Positions 15,872 to 25,077 of a stretch of DNA of 64,000 nucleotides are shown here, piece by piece. A model generated the notes under the pieces. The model had not been told where the DNA came from, did no database searches, and was given only the letters and a program-made list of their open reading frames with translations. The stretch covers positions 62,001 to 126,000 of the forward strand of contig JBHJGM010000004.1 of NCBI GenBank assembly GCA_050331815.1. The letters run 5' to 3'. How positions within the stretch are numbered: position 1 is the stretch's first letter; each line of letters opens with the position of its first letter. A program made the translations under genes and the position numbers. Origin of the DNA: JBHJGM01 sp050331815. Its GTDB lineage: Bacteria; Verrucomicrobiota; Verrucomicrobiia; Opitutales; JBHJGM01.

Positions 15872-16936
15872 ATGAGTACTGACTCCGCCAAACTTCGCTG
15901 CGCCGTTATCGGCCTAGGCATGGGCAAAGGCCACGCCAAGCACTACGCCGAAAATCCGGACGCCGAACTCGTCGGCATCGTCGACCTCGACGAAAACCGC
16001 CTCAAGCAGTACGAGTCGTTCGTCTCAGGCCCGAGCGCCTGTTTTACCGACTACAAGGAGATGCTCAAGCAGGCGAAGCCTGAGTTGGTCAGCGTCGCCC
16101 TGCCGAATTTTCTACACGCCCCTGTGGCCATCGATTGCCTCAACGCCGGCTGCCACGTGCTGGGCGAGAAGCCCATGGCCATGTACGTGTCGGAGGCCAA
16201 ACAGATTCGTGACGCCGCCGACAAGGCCGGCAAGCGCTTTGGCCTGAATCTTTCCTACCGTTTTTCGCCGCCGGCACGCGCCCTCAAGGACATGGCGGCG
16301 GGCGGTCTGTTGGGCGATGTCTACCATGCCTACACCCGCTGGACGCGCCTCGACGGCTTCCCCGGGTTTGGCGGCTGGTTTGGCCAAAAAGGCATGTCCG
16401 GCGGCGGGCCGCTAATCGATCTGGGCGTACACCGTCTGGACCTCGCGCTCTGGCTGATGGGCTCGCCCCAACCGGTCACCGTAAGCGGCTGCGCACACCA
16501 CAAGATTGGGGTGCCGCGTGCACAAAAAGCGGGCAAGAAGTTTGATGTGGAAGACTTCGCCACCGGCTTTGTCCGGCTCAAGGGCGGGGCTTCGCTGATC
16601 TTTGAGATCTCCTGGGGCGGATTTCAGGAGCAGAAGGAAATGATGCGCACGGTTGTCATGGGCGACCAGGGCGCGCTCATCCAACGCAATTTCGACGGCG
16701 GCTACGGCTTTATGGCGGAGATCATCAAGGAAGAAGCCGGGCACGTCACCAAGGCCGAGTTGACGCTGCCGCGCGGCGATATCCGCAATCCCTACAACGA
16801 AATGGTCCATTGCGTGCGCAACGATATGCCCTATCTTGCCTCGGCCGAGGACGGCATCCGTATCCAGCAAATTCTCGACGGCCTTTACGAGTCCGCCGAA
16901 AAGGGTCACGAAATCGAGGTTGATTTAGACGGCTGA
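15872..16936 (+). CDS. Gfo/Idh/MocA-family oxidoreductase
   Basis: NAD(P)-dependent sugar or inositol-type dehydrogenase, 354 residues, substrate unknown. The N-terminal Rossmann motif is CAVIGLGMGKGHAKHY, followed by the ELVGIVDLD strand. The family's GEKPMAM (Lys of the EKP motif) and DLGVHRLDLALWLMG (the usual GxHxxD region) are present. This family is widely expanded in Verrucomicrobiota and used on varied sugars. The gene is alone on the plus strand between dapF and the DNA polymerase gene. Confidence 0.88.
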   Translation: MSTDSAKLRCAVIGLGMGKGHAKHYAENPDAELVGIVDLDENRLKQYESFVSGPSACFTDYKEMLKQAKPELVSVALPNFLHAPVAIDCLNAGCHVLGEKPMAMYVSEAKQIRDAADKAGKRFGLNLSYRFSPPARALKDMAAGGLLGDVYHAYTRWTRLDGFPGFGGWFGQKGMSGGGPLIDLGVHRLDLALWLMGSPQPVTVSGCAHHKIGVPRAQKAGKKFDVEDFATGFVRLKGGASLIFEISWGGFQEQKEMMRTVVMGDQGALIQRNFDGGYGFMAEIIKEEAGHVTKAELTLPRGDIRNPYNEMVHCVRNDMPYLASAEDGIRIQQILDGLYESAEKGHEIEVDLDG

Positions 16937-16981
16937 CCCGCGCGGTTTGCCAAGTCTGCCTTTCCGGCTTTTGGTTTCAGC

Positions 16982-19174
16982 ATGCAGCCGGACTCCGACG
17001 CGCTTCGACCCATCTGCGGCCTCCATGTCGACGCGGAGGGCCTCGTACATGTGTGCCTGGAGGACGGCGAGGGCGGCCGCGTCACCGAGACAGATACCCT
17101 CGCGCCCTTTGCCTGGATGGACGGCCGGCGCTTGCCTGAAAAGGCCGAGGGCTACCAAGTCTACAAACTCGAAGGGGAGGGGCCCTTCAACCGGCGTCTC
17201 GAATTCGAGTCGCTGACGGCGTTTCGCGACTTTACCAAGGCGCACGGGCGCGGTGACGCGGTAGAGGCCATCCGCCAGCTGGAACACCAGTACCTACTGC
17301 AAAAGCGCCAGCGGCACTTTGGCGATTTAAACTTCGGCCAGTTGCGCCGCTGCCAGTTCGACATCGAGGTGGCGAGTGTTTCGGGTGGTTTCCCCAACGC
17401 GCGCGAAAAAGAAGACCGCGTGCTGGCCATCGGGCTGGAGTTTGGTGACGGGCCGGAACTGCTGGAGCTGGCCGAATACACCGACAAGGCCGAACGCGAG
17501 CTGCTCAAGCAATTTGGAAAGCGCCTGCAGGCGGCCGACCCGGACATCCTCGAGGGGCACAACTGCTTTTCCTTCGACTTGGAGTACCTGTATCTGCGCT
17601 GCAAACGCTTCCGCCTGGAGCCGGAGTGGGGGCGCTTCGGGCAAAAGGTCTACCGACGCAACTCCCGCCTACGGGTGGCCGAGCGCTGGCTCGACTACAC
17701 GCGCTTCGACATTCCCGGTCGCGCCGTCTTCGACTCCTTTCTGATGATTCAGGTCTTCGATGTGACCACGCGCGACCTGACTTCCTACCGGCTCAAGGAT
17801 GTGGCGGTCTACCTGGGCATCACCTCCGAGGATGCCGACGAAGCCGAGCGTACCTACGTTGACGCCAGCCGGATGAAGGAAATTTTCGAAACAGATCGCG
17901 ACGCCTTTCGCCGCTACCTCGAAGGCGACCTGCGTGAGACGCGCGGCATTGCCGACATCCTGCTGCCCACCTACGTGGCCCAGGTCAAAAACGTGCCCAT
18001 GCTCCTACAGGAGGCCTGTCTGCGCGGGACTGCGGCCAAGGTCGATCTGATGTTGCTGGAGCAATACTATCCGGCCAACCGCGCATTGCCCACGCCCACC
18101 GAGGTCGGCTCCTTCGAAGGTGGCTACACCAAGAGCTTCGAAACCGGCGTATTCAAAAACGTCTTACACTTCGACGTTGCATCGCTCTATCCCTCGCTGC
18201 TGTTGAACATCGGGCGCAACCCGGCGGGCGATTCGCTGGACGCCTTCATCCCCACGCTCCGCCAACTGCGCGAGTACCGCCTGCGCTACAAGACGCTGGC
18301 CCGCGAAGCTGAGTCCGAAGATCTCCGTCGCGAGTATAATGCGCGCCAGACCAGCTTCAAAATCCTTATCAACTCTTTTTACGGCTACCTGGGTTTTTCC
18401 GGCGCGCGTTTTGGCGATGGCGAATTGGCCGCAGAGATCACGCGCCGCGGGCGCGAGCTGTTGCAGGCATTGATCGAGCGCTTTCAGGACATCGGATGCA
18501 CCGTCCTCGAAGCCGATACCGACGGGATTTACCTGAGCGCTCCGGAAGACATTCCAGCCCCGGAAACCCTCCTGGAAAAAGCCACCGATACCCTGCCCGA
18601 AGGCATCGAGCTCGAGTTCGACGGACGCTTCGAGGCCATGCTCTGCTACAAGGCCAAGAACTACGCGCTCTACGACGGGCAGAAGGTGACCATCCGCGGG
18701 TCTGCCCTGCGCTCCCGCGGTATGGAACCCTTTCTCAAGGAGCTCACCGACGTCCTCATCGCCCATCTGCTCGAAGCGGGCGGAAACGATCCCGCCGAAC
18801 TGCTGGCCGAGTTGCGCACTTCCATCGCGGAGCAGTCCTGTCCGGCCCACCGGCTGGCCAAGCGCGAGTACCTCAGCCAGAGTCCGGCGGCGTACGCCAA
18901 GGCTGTCGAAGGCAGCAAAAAGCCGCGCCGGGCTTCCCTGGAAGTCGCCCTGAAGCTGGAGCCCATGCCGCGCATGGGCGAGCAGGTGGCCTACTTTATA
19001 ACGCCGGGCGAAAAGGCCCGCGACCCCGATTGGAAGCGTGCCCGCGCGCTCGCCGCGTTTGACCCCGAAACGCTGCCCTACGATCCCAAGTACTACCTCA
19101 AAAAGCTCGACGACTGGGAAAAACGTTACGGTGAATTTCTTGAAGGCACCGTCATCCAGGAAGAGCTTTTGTAA
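16982..19174 (+). CDS. Family B DNA polymerase with 3'-5' exonuclease
   Basis: A 730-residue DNA polymerase. The exonuclease domain has Exo I FDIEVAS, Exo II EGHNCFSFDLEYL and Exo III YLEGD, so proofreading looks intact. The polymerase domain has motif A FDVASLYPSLLL, motif B FKILINSFYGYLGF and motif C EADTDGIYLS, including both catalytic aspartates. It is a little shorter than E. coli Pol II (PolB, 783 residues) and probably serves repair or translesion work, not replication. It lies 45 bp after the oxidoreductase gene; no other replication gene is near. Confidence 0.9.
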   Translation: MQPDSDALRPICGLHVDAEGLVHVCLEDGEGGRVTETDTLAPFAWMDGRRLPEKAEGYQVYKLEGEGPFNRRLEFESLTAFRDFTKAHGRGDAVEAIRQLEHQYLLQKRQRHFGDLNFGQLRRCQFDIEVASVSGGFPNAREKEDRVLAIGLEFGDGPELLELAEYTDKAERELLKQFGKRLQAADPDILEGHNCFSFDLEYLYLRCKRFRLEPEWGRFGQKVYRRNSRLRVAERWLDYTRFDIPGRAVFDSFLMIQVFDVTTRDLTSYRLKDVAVYLGITSEDADEAERTYVDASRMKEIFETDRDAFRRYLEGDLRETRGIADILLPTYVAQVKNVPMLLQEACLRGTAAKVDLMLLEQYYPANRALPTPTEVGSFEGGYTKSFETGVFKNVLHFDVASLYPSLLLNIGRNPAGDSLDAFIPTLRQLREYRLRYKTLAREAESEDLRREYNARQTSFKILINSFYGYLGFSGARFGDGELAAEITRRGRELLQALIERFQDIGCTVLEADTDGIYLSAPEDIPAPETLLEKATDTLPEGIELEFDGRFEAMLCYKAKNYALYDGQKVTIRGSALRSRGMEPFLKELTDVLIAHLLEAGGNDPAELLAELRTSIAEQSCPAHRLAKREYLSQSPAAYAKAVEGSKKPRRASLEVALKLEPMPRMGEQVAYFITPGEKARDPDWKRARALAAFDPETLPYDPKYYLKKLDDWEKRYGEFLEGTVIQEELL

Positions 19175-19196
19175 GCTTTGGTTTTTGGAATAAATA

Positions 19197-19231
19197 CACA
19201 AAAAAACGAAGCCCCAAGCGGAGCCTCGTTT
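19197..19231 (-). terminator. Intrinsic terminator after the second DUF5069 gene
   Basis: On the minus strand, arms 19231-19220 and 19215-19204 pair over 12 bp (two G-U pairs) with a GCTT loop, followed by a T run down to about 19201. The same pairs become mismatches on the plus strand, so the element acts for the minus-strand gene and not for the polymerase gene. Confidence 0.8.
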
Positions 19232-19288
19232 GAAAGTTTGGCGCGAGGTTGCTGACTGTTATGCCAAGCCCGCAGCTGTGGCGTTGCG

Positions 19289-19831
19289 TTACGCCGAAGC
19301 GGTTTCCTGAGCCTTGGAGCGCTGCAGCACCCAGCTGATTACCTGGTTGTCGTCGCCGTCGCTTTCGCGCACCACGCGCAAAAACTCGGAGGGGTGGATA
19401 TCGTGCGTGCGGAAAAAATTCCGATCGCCGCCGCAGCCGTACATGAGGTCCGGATCCATTTCACCACGGAGCTTCACCTTGGCCTTTTCGATGATACGCG
19501 GCAGCCAGGTGATGCCTTCTGTGGCGGCATCCTTGGGGGGAAGGTCGGGCGGCCCGACAACCTTGTCACTGCGCACGCCTTTCTGCACCTCCAGGAAGTA
19601 CGAGCGCCGCTGGTCTTGCAGCATGGCAAAGGTGGCAAAGTCCGGGTCGCCGCTGTTGTTGAAATCCTCGGCGAAGTCATAGACCTCCTGAGCGGTCGCA
19701 CCAATAGAATCGAGAAAAGCCTGCTCCTCGTCGTTGAAGTACGTGTCTGCGCCGCGCTGGCCCTTGGCATACAGGTCGACAGCTTTTTGCCAGAGGGCCT
19801 GCAATGATTTTTGGTAGGTATAGTTACTCAT
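19289..19831 (-). CDS. DUF5069 domain protein (second copy)
   Basis: Function unknown. In this 180-residue soluble protein the C-terminal half carries the family pattern ITWLPRIIEKAKVKLRGEM, then YGCGGDRNFFRTHDIHPSEFLRVV. The N-terminal 90 residues (SLQALWQKAVDLYAKGQRG onward) are acidic, helical and not shared with the shorter copy at 1862-2311. It is followed by a strong terminator and appears to be a single-gene unit. Confidence 0.7.
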   Translation of the reverse strand: MSNYTYQKSLQALWQKAVDLYAKGQRGADTYFNDEEQAFLDSIGATAQEVYDFAEDFNNSGDPDFATFAMLQDQRRSYFLEVQKGVRSDKVVGPPDLPPKDAATEGITWLPRIIEKAKVKLRGEMDPDLMYGCGGDRNFFRTHDIHPSEFLRVVRESDGDDNQVISWVLQRSKAQETASA

Positions 19832-19922
19832 AAAGTAATGGGTGAGGTTTCAGCAGTGTTTGAAAACGAATTATCTACATTGCCCAAACCCGGCGGCTTT
19901 TGCAAATCCGCGCCCGGGTCAC

Positions 19923-22295
19923 TCAGCGGTTGCGCCGCCGGCGGTGATCGCGACTGTTGCGCTGGCCGTTTTTCTTTTTCCGCCCCGAGCGTGCCTGCTG
20001 GACGATCGCCTGGTCGTTCTGTTTGCGCTGTCGCGAGCTCTCCTTGACCGCGAAGTCGATCTGGCGCTTGAACCGGTCCACCCGCGCGACTTCTACGGTC
20101 ACCTCCTGCCCCACCGTGAAACGCCGCCCTGTCTTGCGCCCGAGCAATGCGGTGCCGTCCTCGGTGAGGCGGTAGAGATCGTCACGCAGCGTGGAGACGT
20201 GCACCAGGCCGAAAGCCTGCGATTCGGTCAGTTCGACAAACATGCCGTGGTTGCGTGTATCGGTGATGATCGCGGGAAAGGCGCGCTTGTCCTTGCGGGC
20301 CAACTCCCGCTCAAAGAATTCCAGCAGCTTGATTTTGACGGACTCGCGCTCGGCCTCGGTACTGTTCTGCTCGGTCAGGCTGACGTGCGCGGCCAGGCTT
20401 TCCAGTTCGCCCTTGCGGTAGGCCTTGGGCGGACGGCTGGGCGCAGTGGCCAGGCCGTTTTTCGCCAGATGAAAGTCAAAGATGCGGTGGACGATCAAGT
20501 CCGAGTAGCGTCGGATTGGCGAGGTGAAGTGGGCGTAAAAAGTCTTGTACAGCCCGTAGTGACCATCCGCCTGTGCCCGGTAGCAGGCCTGTTTCAGGCT
20601 GCGCAAAAATTGGATGCGCAGCGAGTAGCTCTGCGGGTGGTCCTTGATTTTTTTCAGTAGCTTAGTCACTTCCTTGCGCTGCGTCAGATCGCCTACCTGA
20701 ATACCAACCGTGGCCAGGTAGTCGCGCAGTTCGGAGAGCTTCTCGGCGTCGGGCGCGTCGTGCACGCGGGAGATAAACGGCAGCTTGGCCTCGTGTAGGG
20801 TCTTCGCAACGGCTTCGTTCGCCGCCAGCATGAACTCTTCGATGAGTTGGTGGCTCTCATCGTTTTCGATTTTTTCGATGCGGTCCGCGTAACCCTCTTC
20901 GTCGACAAAGATCTTCATCTCGGTCATGTCGAAATCGAGGCTGCCCTTGTCGAAGCGGGCGCGGCGCAGGCGACTGGCCAGGTCCCACAACTTGCGTATG
21001 CCTTGTTGCAGGCCCTTCATTTCCTGCGTGCTCAAGTCGCTCAGGCTGCGTCCGGTGGAGCCGGTCTGGTGGGCCGGTGGCAGGGGTGTCTGCCGGACCT
21101 TCTCCAGATCGTCTTCTTTCAGAAAGGCGTAGGCCTGGCGGTAGGTCAGGCGCTTGTCACTTTGAATCACCGTGTTGGCGAATTCGGTCTGGGTCAGCTT
21201 GCCTTTGCTGTTGAAGGTCAGAAAAACCGCTTTGGTGAGGCGTTCCTCGGCTTCAACCAGCGAGCAGATACCGTTGGACAGCGCGTGCGGCAGCATTGGG
21301 ATCACGCAGCCGACCAGGTAGGTGGAGTTGCCCCGGCGCTGCGCTTCCTTGTCCAGCTGGTTGGTGCGCTTAACGTAGGCACTGACGTCGGCGATGTGCA
21401 CGCCCACGCGCGTATCGCTGCCCTTGAGCTCCTCAATAGAGAGCGCGTCGTCGAAGTCCTTCGCGTCGTCCGGGTCGATCGTAAAGGTAAACAGTTTGCG
21501 GCAATCGCGGCGGCCTTTGCGCTGCGCAGGTTTCACTTTCTCGGGGAGTTTCTCCACCTCGCGCATGACCGCTTCCGGAAACTCCGTCGAGAGCTTGTGC
21601 TTGTGCAGCAAGGCCTTGAACTCCGCGCCCGGCGTGTGGGTTTTGCCGAGCACCTCGATGATTTCGCCCTGCGGGTTGAGGTGCCGCTGGTGCCATTCTA
21701 GCAGGCGCACCACCACTTTGTCGTCGACCTTGGGCTTGGGAAAAATGTCTGCCTTGGCCGGTTCGGTCACGAGGATGTCCTGCACGAAGCGTGGATCGTC
21801 CAGCACAACGTAGTGGAACTGCCCGCTGCGCTGAAGCGTGCCTGGAAAGGTGTCGTGTGCGCGTTGGAGGATGCGGATGACCCGGGCAAAGGATTCGTCC
21901 TGCTCATGCGGCCTCAAGCGGCCGCGCGGTTTGCGGATCAGCCGCACCAGCACCTTGTCCATGTGAAAGGCGACGCCGGTGTCCTCGGCGCGCACCTGCA
22001 GGGCCTGTCCGTTGTTGCCGCCGGTTTCGCCATCGGGCAAAAGAATCGCCGCGCCGCTCTGACGAAAACGGATGGTCCCGCTGACCAGGTCAGCGTCCTT
22101 GGGGAGCACGTACCGGTCGCCCTTGACCCGTGCGACCGAGCCCTGGTCGAGCAAGTGGCTGATTGACCGCTTTAGACGCTTGCGGTCGCCCTGGCTCAGT
22201 TCCAGCACATCGGCCAGCTCGCTTTGGCGCAGCGGCACGTAACGCGGTTCGCGCATCAGCTTTACGATGCGCTCTTCTAATTCTCGACCCTCCAT
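19923..22295 (-). CDS. rnr: Ribonuclease R
   Basis: Processive 3'-5' exoribonuclease of the RNB family that degrades structured RNA. Domains of the 790-residue protein in order: N-terminal winged helix (about 1-70), cold-shock/OB domains, RNB catalytic domain with FTIDPDDAKDFDDAL (the four metal-binding aspartates) and FTSPIRRYSDLIVHR, a C-terminal S1 domain with GMFVELTESQAFGLVHVS, and a Lys/Arg-rich tail (KKKNGQRNSRDHRRRRNR). The S1 domain plus basic tail distinguish it from RNase II. Confidence 0.93.
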   Translation of the reverse strand: MEGRELEERIVKLMREPRYVPLRQSELADVLELSQGDRKRLKRSISHLLDQGSVARVKGDRYVLPKDADLVSGTIRFRQSGAAILLPDGETGGNNGQALQVRAEDTGVAFHMDKVLVRLIRKPRGRLRPHEQDESFARVIRILQRAHDTFPGTLQRSGQFHYVVLDDPRFVQDILVTEPAKADIFPKPKVDDKVVVRLLEWHQRHLNPQGEIIEVLGKTHTPGAEFKALLHKHKLSTEFPEAVMREVEKLPEKVKPAQRKGRRDCRKLFTFTIDPDDAKDFDDALSIEELKGSDTRVGVHIADVSAYVKRTNQLDKEAQRRGNSTYLVGCVIPMLPHALSNGICSLVEAEERLTKAVFLTFNSKGKLTQTEFANTVIQSDKRLTYRQAYAFLKEDDLEKVRQTPLPPAHQTGSTGRSLSDLSTQEMKGLQQGIRKLWDLASRLRRARFDKGSLDFDMTEMKIFVDEEGYADRIEKIENDESHQLIEEFMLAANEAVAKTLHEAKLPFISRVHDAPDAEKLSELRDYLATVGIQVGDLTQRKEVTKLLKKIKDHPQSYSLRIQFLRSLKQACYRAQADGHYGLYKTFYAHFTSPIRRYSDLIVHRIFDFHLAKNGLATAPSRPPKAYRKGELESLAAHVSLTEQNSTEAERESVKIKLLEFFERELARKDKRAFPAIITDTRNHGMFVELTESQAFGLVHVSTLRDDLYRLTEDGTALLGRKTGRRFTVGQEVTVEVARVDRFKRQIDFAVKESSRQRKQNDQAIVQQARSGRKKKNGQRNSRDHRRRRNR

Positions 22296-22353
22296 AAAGA
22301 CGACGAGTCAACGCGACCTCGGCCAGTCGGTCAAACTCCGCCTCACATCGAGC

Positions 22354-24039
22354 CTAGGCCCGCACCGGTGCTGCCCCCACACCCATGCCGGTCAGCGTCG
22401 CCGTCAGGAAGGGGATCAGCTGCTTTTTGCGGCTGACAATTCCGGTGAGATCAAAAATATTTGGATGGGTCACGCAGGGATAGGTGATATTATCCAGAAA
22501 ATCCTGGTCCGCCGCCAGCACCAGTAGCGAGTTTTGCTTGTTGATGTCGGTGACCAGCAGGGCCGAGAAGTAAAAACCTTCCCGCTTGCGGTGCTCTGCC
22601 AGTGCCATGACCAGATCCTCTTTGTTGTCCCAAAAGTTGTTGAAGCCCAACTCCTCGACCTGCGAGACCGAGAAGCGTATCTCGCCCTCGTCGTAGGCTT
22701 TCAGGTCGCTAGTGATGACGCTGGCTGGCGTCGAACTAAGGATGATCGAGCCGCTGCGGAAGATGATGTCGGCCAACTCCTGGCTGGGCAGCCCCGCTAG
22801 TGACTCCAGCCAGCGCAGCACTTGGTCGTCCTTCTCCGTGGAGGTCGGTCCCTGCAAGTGGAGGGTGTCCGAAATGATCCCACCCATAAGCACACCGGCG
22901 ATCGATGCCTCCGGCTTGAGGCCGGACTTGCGGAAGAGGTCGCCCACGATGGTGCAGGTGGAGCCGACCGGCTCATTGCGAAACAGGATGGGTTGCTGCG
23001 AGGGTGGATTGCCCAGGCGGTGGTGGTCGATGATCTCGGTGATGGTGACCTCCTGCGCGCCCGGGACCGCCTGTGAGATTTCGTTGTGGTCGACCATCAC
23101 TATTTGCGTCGGCACCGGCTTGAGAATGTCCGAATTACTGAAGAGGCCCAGCAGCTTGCCGGCGTCATCGCAGACGCAGTAGATGGGTTTGTAGTTGCCC
23201 GACATCTTGCGCCGCACCGCCCCCAGCTTTTCCTCCGGGGTAAAAGTCATGATGCCCTTCTCAATCATGGGGGCCAGCCGAGTGGCCGTGCGAATAATCC
23301 AAGACGTGGAGGCCGAGTCGAAGCGGCTGACCACCAGGCTCACGTTGCGTTCGCGGGCCAGGGCCACGATGTCTTCGTCGACATCTAGCGCGCCGGTCAC
23401 CACCAGCATACGCACGCCCAGCTGCACGGACTTCTGCTGAATATCCCAGCGGTCGCCGACGACGATCACGCTCTGGCCTGGCTCGATGTTTTCGCTTTCA
23501 GCAAACTTGCCAAACGAGCGGATATCCATCGCTCCGATTCGCACATACAAATCCTCAACCCGGTACGGGTCGTTTGAGCAGAGCACTTCCGCATCGAGCG
23601 CCTTAATGATGGAGGCGATGCTCGTATGCACGTGGCGCATCTTGCGCGGCTCACGCGGCTTGGGGATGAAAAACTCGCCCAGGCTGAAAATCGTTACCAC
23701 CCCTTCCACCTGTCCGTTGGAATTGACCACCGGCAAGGCGCGCACGTCGTAGCGGTCGATCAACTCGAGCGCTTCGGCACAGGTCGCGTCGAGGGGTACT
23801 TTTAACACATCGCGCACCATGATGTCGCGCACGCGCGGTGTCAGATCGCCGATAAAGCGCGGCAGCGGCACCTCGAAACGCCCTAGGATCGCGTCGATGC
23901 GCGCATTGGAGTTGCCACAGCGGGCGGGGATGTAGTGGGCGTCTCCCTGGGCGTGCTTGAAGGCGGCGTAACCGATGGCGGAACAGACGGCGTCCGCATC
24001 CGGATTGCGGTGGCCGATCACGTAGATGGGCTGCGGCAT
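22354..24039 (-). CDS. ppaC: Manganese-dependent family II inorganic pyrophosphatase with CBS and DRTGG domains
   Basis: Hydrolyses pyrophosphate. The 561-residue product from ATG 24039 begins MPQPIYVIGHRNPDADAVCS, the DHH-phosphoesterase metal site. A CBS motif (VRDIMVRDVLKVPLDATC to VEGVVTIFSLG), a DRTGG-like domain and a second CBS motif are inserted, and then the catalytic part resumes with IVMVDHNE and EIIDHHRLGNP. CBS-containing members are usually inhibited or activated by adenine nucleotides, so control by energy state is likely. The C-terminal DHHA2 region includes FRKSGLKPEASIAGVLMGG. The upstream open frame from 24069 is not needed. Confidence 0.88.
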   Translation of the reverse strand: MPQPIYVIGHRNPDADAVCSAIGYAAFKHAQGDAHYIPARCGNSNARIDAILGRFEVPLPRFIGDLTPRVRDIMVRDVLKVPLDATCAEALELIDRYDVRALPVVNSNGQVEGVVTIFSLGEFFIPKPREPRKMRHVHTSIASIIKALDAEVLCSNDPYRVEDLYVRIGAMDIRSFGKFAESENIEPGQSVIVVGDRWDIQQKSVQLGVRMLVVTGALDVDEDIVALARERNVSLVVSRFDSASTSWIIRTATRLAPMIEKGIMTFTPEEKLGAVRRKMSGNYKPIYCVCDDAGKLLGLFSNSDILKPVPTQIVMVDHNEISQAVPGAQEVTITEIIDHHRLGNPPSQQPILFRNEPVGSTCTIVGDLFRKSGLKPEASIAGVLMGGIISDTLHLQGPTSTEKDDQVLRWLESLAGLPSQELADIIFRSGSIILSSTPASVITSDLKAYDEGEIRFSVSQVEELGFNNFWDNKEDLVMALAEHRKREGFYFSALLVTDINKQNSLLVLAADQDFLDNITYPCVTHPNIFDLTGIVSRKKQLIPFLTATLTGMGVGAAPVRA

Positions 24040-24136
24040 AATGATTTCTTCGGTAAAAAGTGTGCGCACTAACGTCCTGACGCAAACTCATTGCGCGGCT
24101 AGCCACTCAGCAGGCTTATGATTCCGATTTCGGATC

Positions 24137-24168
24137 AAAAAAAGCCGGACTCGAAACCCGAGCCCGGC
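24137..24168 (-). terminator. Intrinsic terminator after the first pseudopilin gene
   Basis: Minus-strand arms GCCGGGCTCG (24168-24159) and CGAGTCCGGC (24153-24144) pair over 10 bp with one G-U pair and a 5-base loop, followed by seven T (24143-24137). It ends the transcript of the pseudopilin gene at 24203-24922. Confidence 0.85.
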
Positions 24169-24202
24169 CTTTAAGAGATTCGAAGTCGTAGAGTAACAAA
24201 GC

Positions 24203-24922
24203 TTAGTCGCCCAAATCGCCGGGCAGAATGTCGGCTTCGTTTTTCACCGCTTCATTGATGTTGGCGGTCTGCTCCTCCGGGGTGTCGAAGTTGCGCAGCG
24301 AGTCCTCGGTGGTGTCGTCCAACTCGTCGTACCATTCAACGTTGCCGGCGAGGAAGGCGATGTGGCCGCCGTCGCCGCCCCAGATGGACTCATCATCCCA
24401 AGAGCCGCCGCTTAGCAGGCCACGGGTAAAGAGGAACGGGTAGCGCGTGGCGTCGACGCTGCCGGGGATGTTGATCACAACGGAGTAGGCCAGCGGCAGC
24501 GCAGTGAATTCCGTGTCCGGCGTAAAACCGCTTTCAGGGCTATCAACGCCGATGTTGGTCGGGATGGTCGCGCCCGCGTCAACCACTTTGGGGTCGTCTG
24601 AACGCACCCAGAGTTCCGGGTTGTTCAACTCATCACCCACCTTGTCGGCGAGGAAAATGGCAAAACCGTGGGCAGTGTTGGAGTTAAACCGCAAATTGTC
24701 TGACACGACCACGCGGGTGCGTCCGCTGGCGGAGCGGTAAGTCATGTGGGATTTGGCGATATTGCCCATGTCGGAAGCCGAGGACATGCGGTTGGCGATG
24801 TCTTGAATCAGGCCGGCGGCCGGAACCAGGATAGCCGCGAGAATGCCGATAATGGCAATAACCGTGAGCAATTCAATCAGGGTGAAGCCCTTGCGCAGGG
24901 CGGAACGGGAACGATGCTTCAT
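24203..24922 (-). CDS. Prepilin-type N-terminal methylation protein (pseudopilin-like)
   Basis: A 239-residue protein with a class III signal: basic leader MKHRSRSALRK, then the cleavage site G/FTLIE and a hydrophobic helix LLTVIAIIGILAAILVPAAG. A prepilin peptidase would cut after Gly12 and methylate Phe. The rest is an acidic beta-rich globular domain with NVEWYDELDD near the end. No pilus or secretion genes lie nearby, as is common for the many isolated copies in Verrucomicrobiota and Planctomycetota. An 11-bp motif just upstream is shared with the second pseudopilin gene. Confidence 0.85.
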   Translation of the reverse strand: MKHRSRSALRKGFTLIELLTVIAIIGILAAILVPAAGLIQDIANRMSSASDMGNIAKSHMTYRSASGRTRVVVSDNLRFNSNTAHGFAIFLADKVGDELNNPELWVRSDDPKVVDAGATIPTNIGVDSPESGFTPDTEFTALPLAYSVVINIPGSVDATRYPFLFTRGLLSGGSWDDESIWGGDGGHIAFLAGNVEWYDELDDTTEDSLRNFDTPEEQTANINEAVKNEADILPGDLGD

Positions 24923-24927
24923 AGCTT

Positions 24928-24938
24928 TGGGTAGGTTG
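24928..24938 (-). promoter_or_regulatory. CAACCTACCCA motif just upstream of the pseudopilin start
   Basis: CAACCTACCCA on the minus strand ends 5 bp before the ATG of the first pseudopilin gene. An identical 11-mer ends 4 bp before the ATG of the second pseudopilin gene at 43637. It does not look like a Shine-Dalgarno sequence. A shared leader or regulator site is possible. Confidence 0.45.
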
Positions 24939-25077
24939 AGAATTTGGTAGGTGGCCAGGCAACGAGTCAGGCCGCATTTTGTTAACTATTTAGTAGCACT
25001 AGACTAGCCGGAATGCACCGGCACGTGAAGCCCTAATTCTGTTTTGGAAACGATTCTTTGACAGTGAGATAGGAGCC

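Noticed and set aside
15748..15939. 64-codon upstream extension of dapF
   Set aside because: Overlaps the divergent oxidoreductase gene; the DapF fold begins at MRFHKYHALGND (15747).
18164..19201. 345-codon minus-strand frame over the DNA polymerase gene
   Set aside because: Covers polymerase motifs on the other strand and has no protein-like signature.
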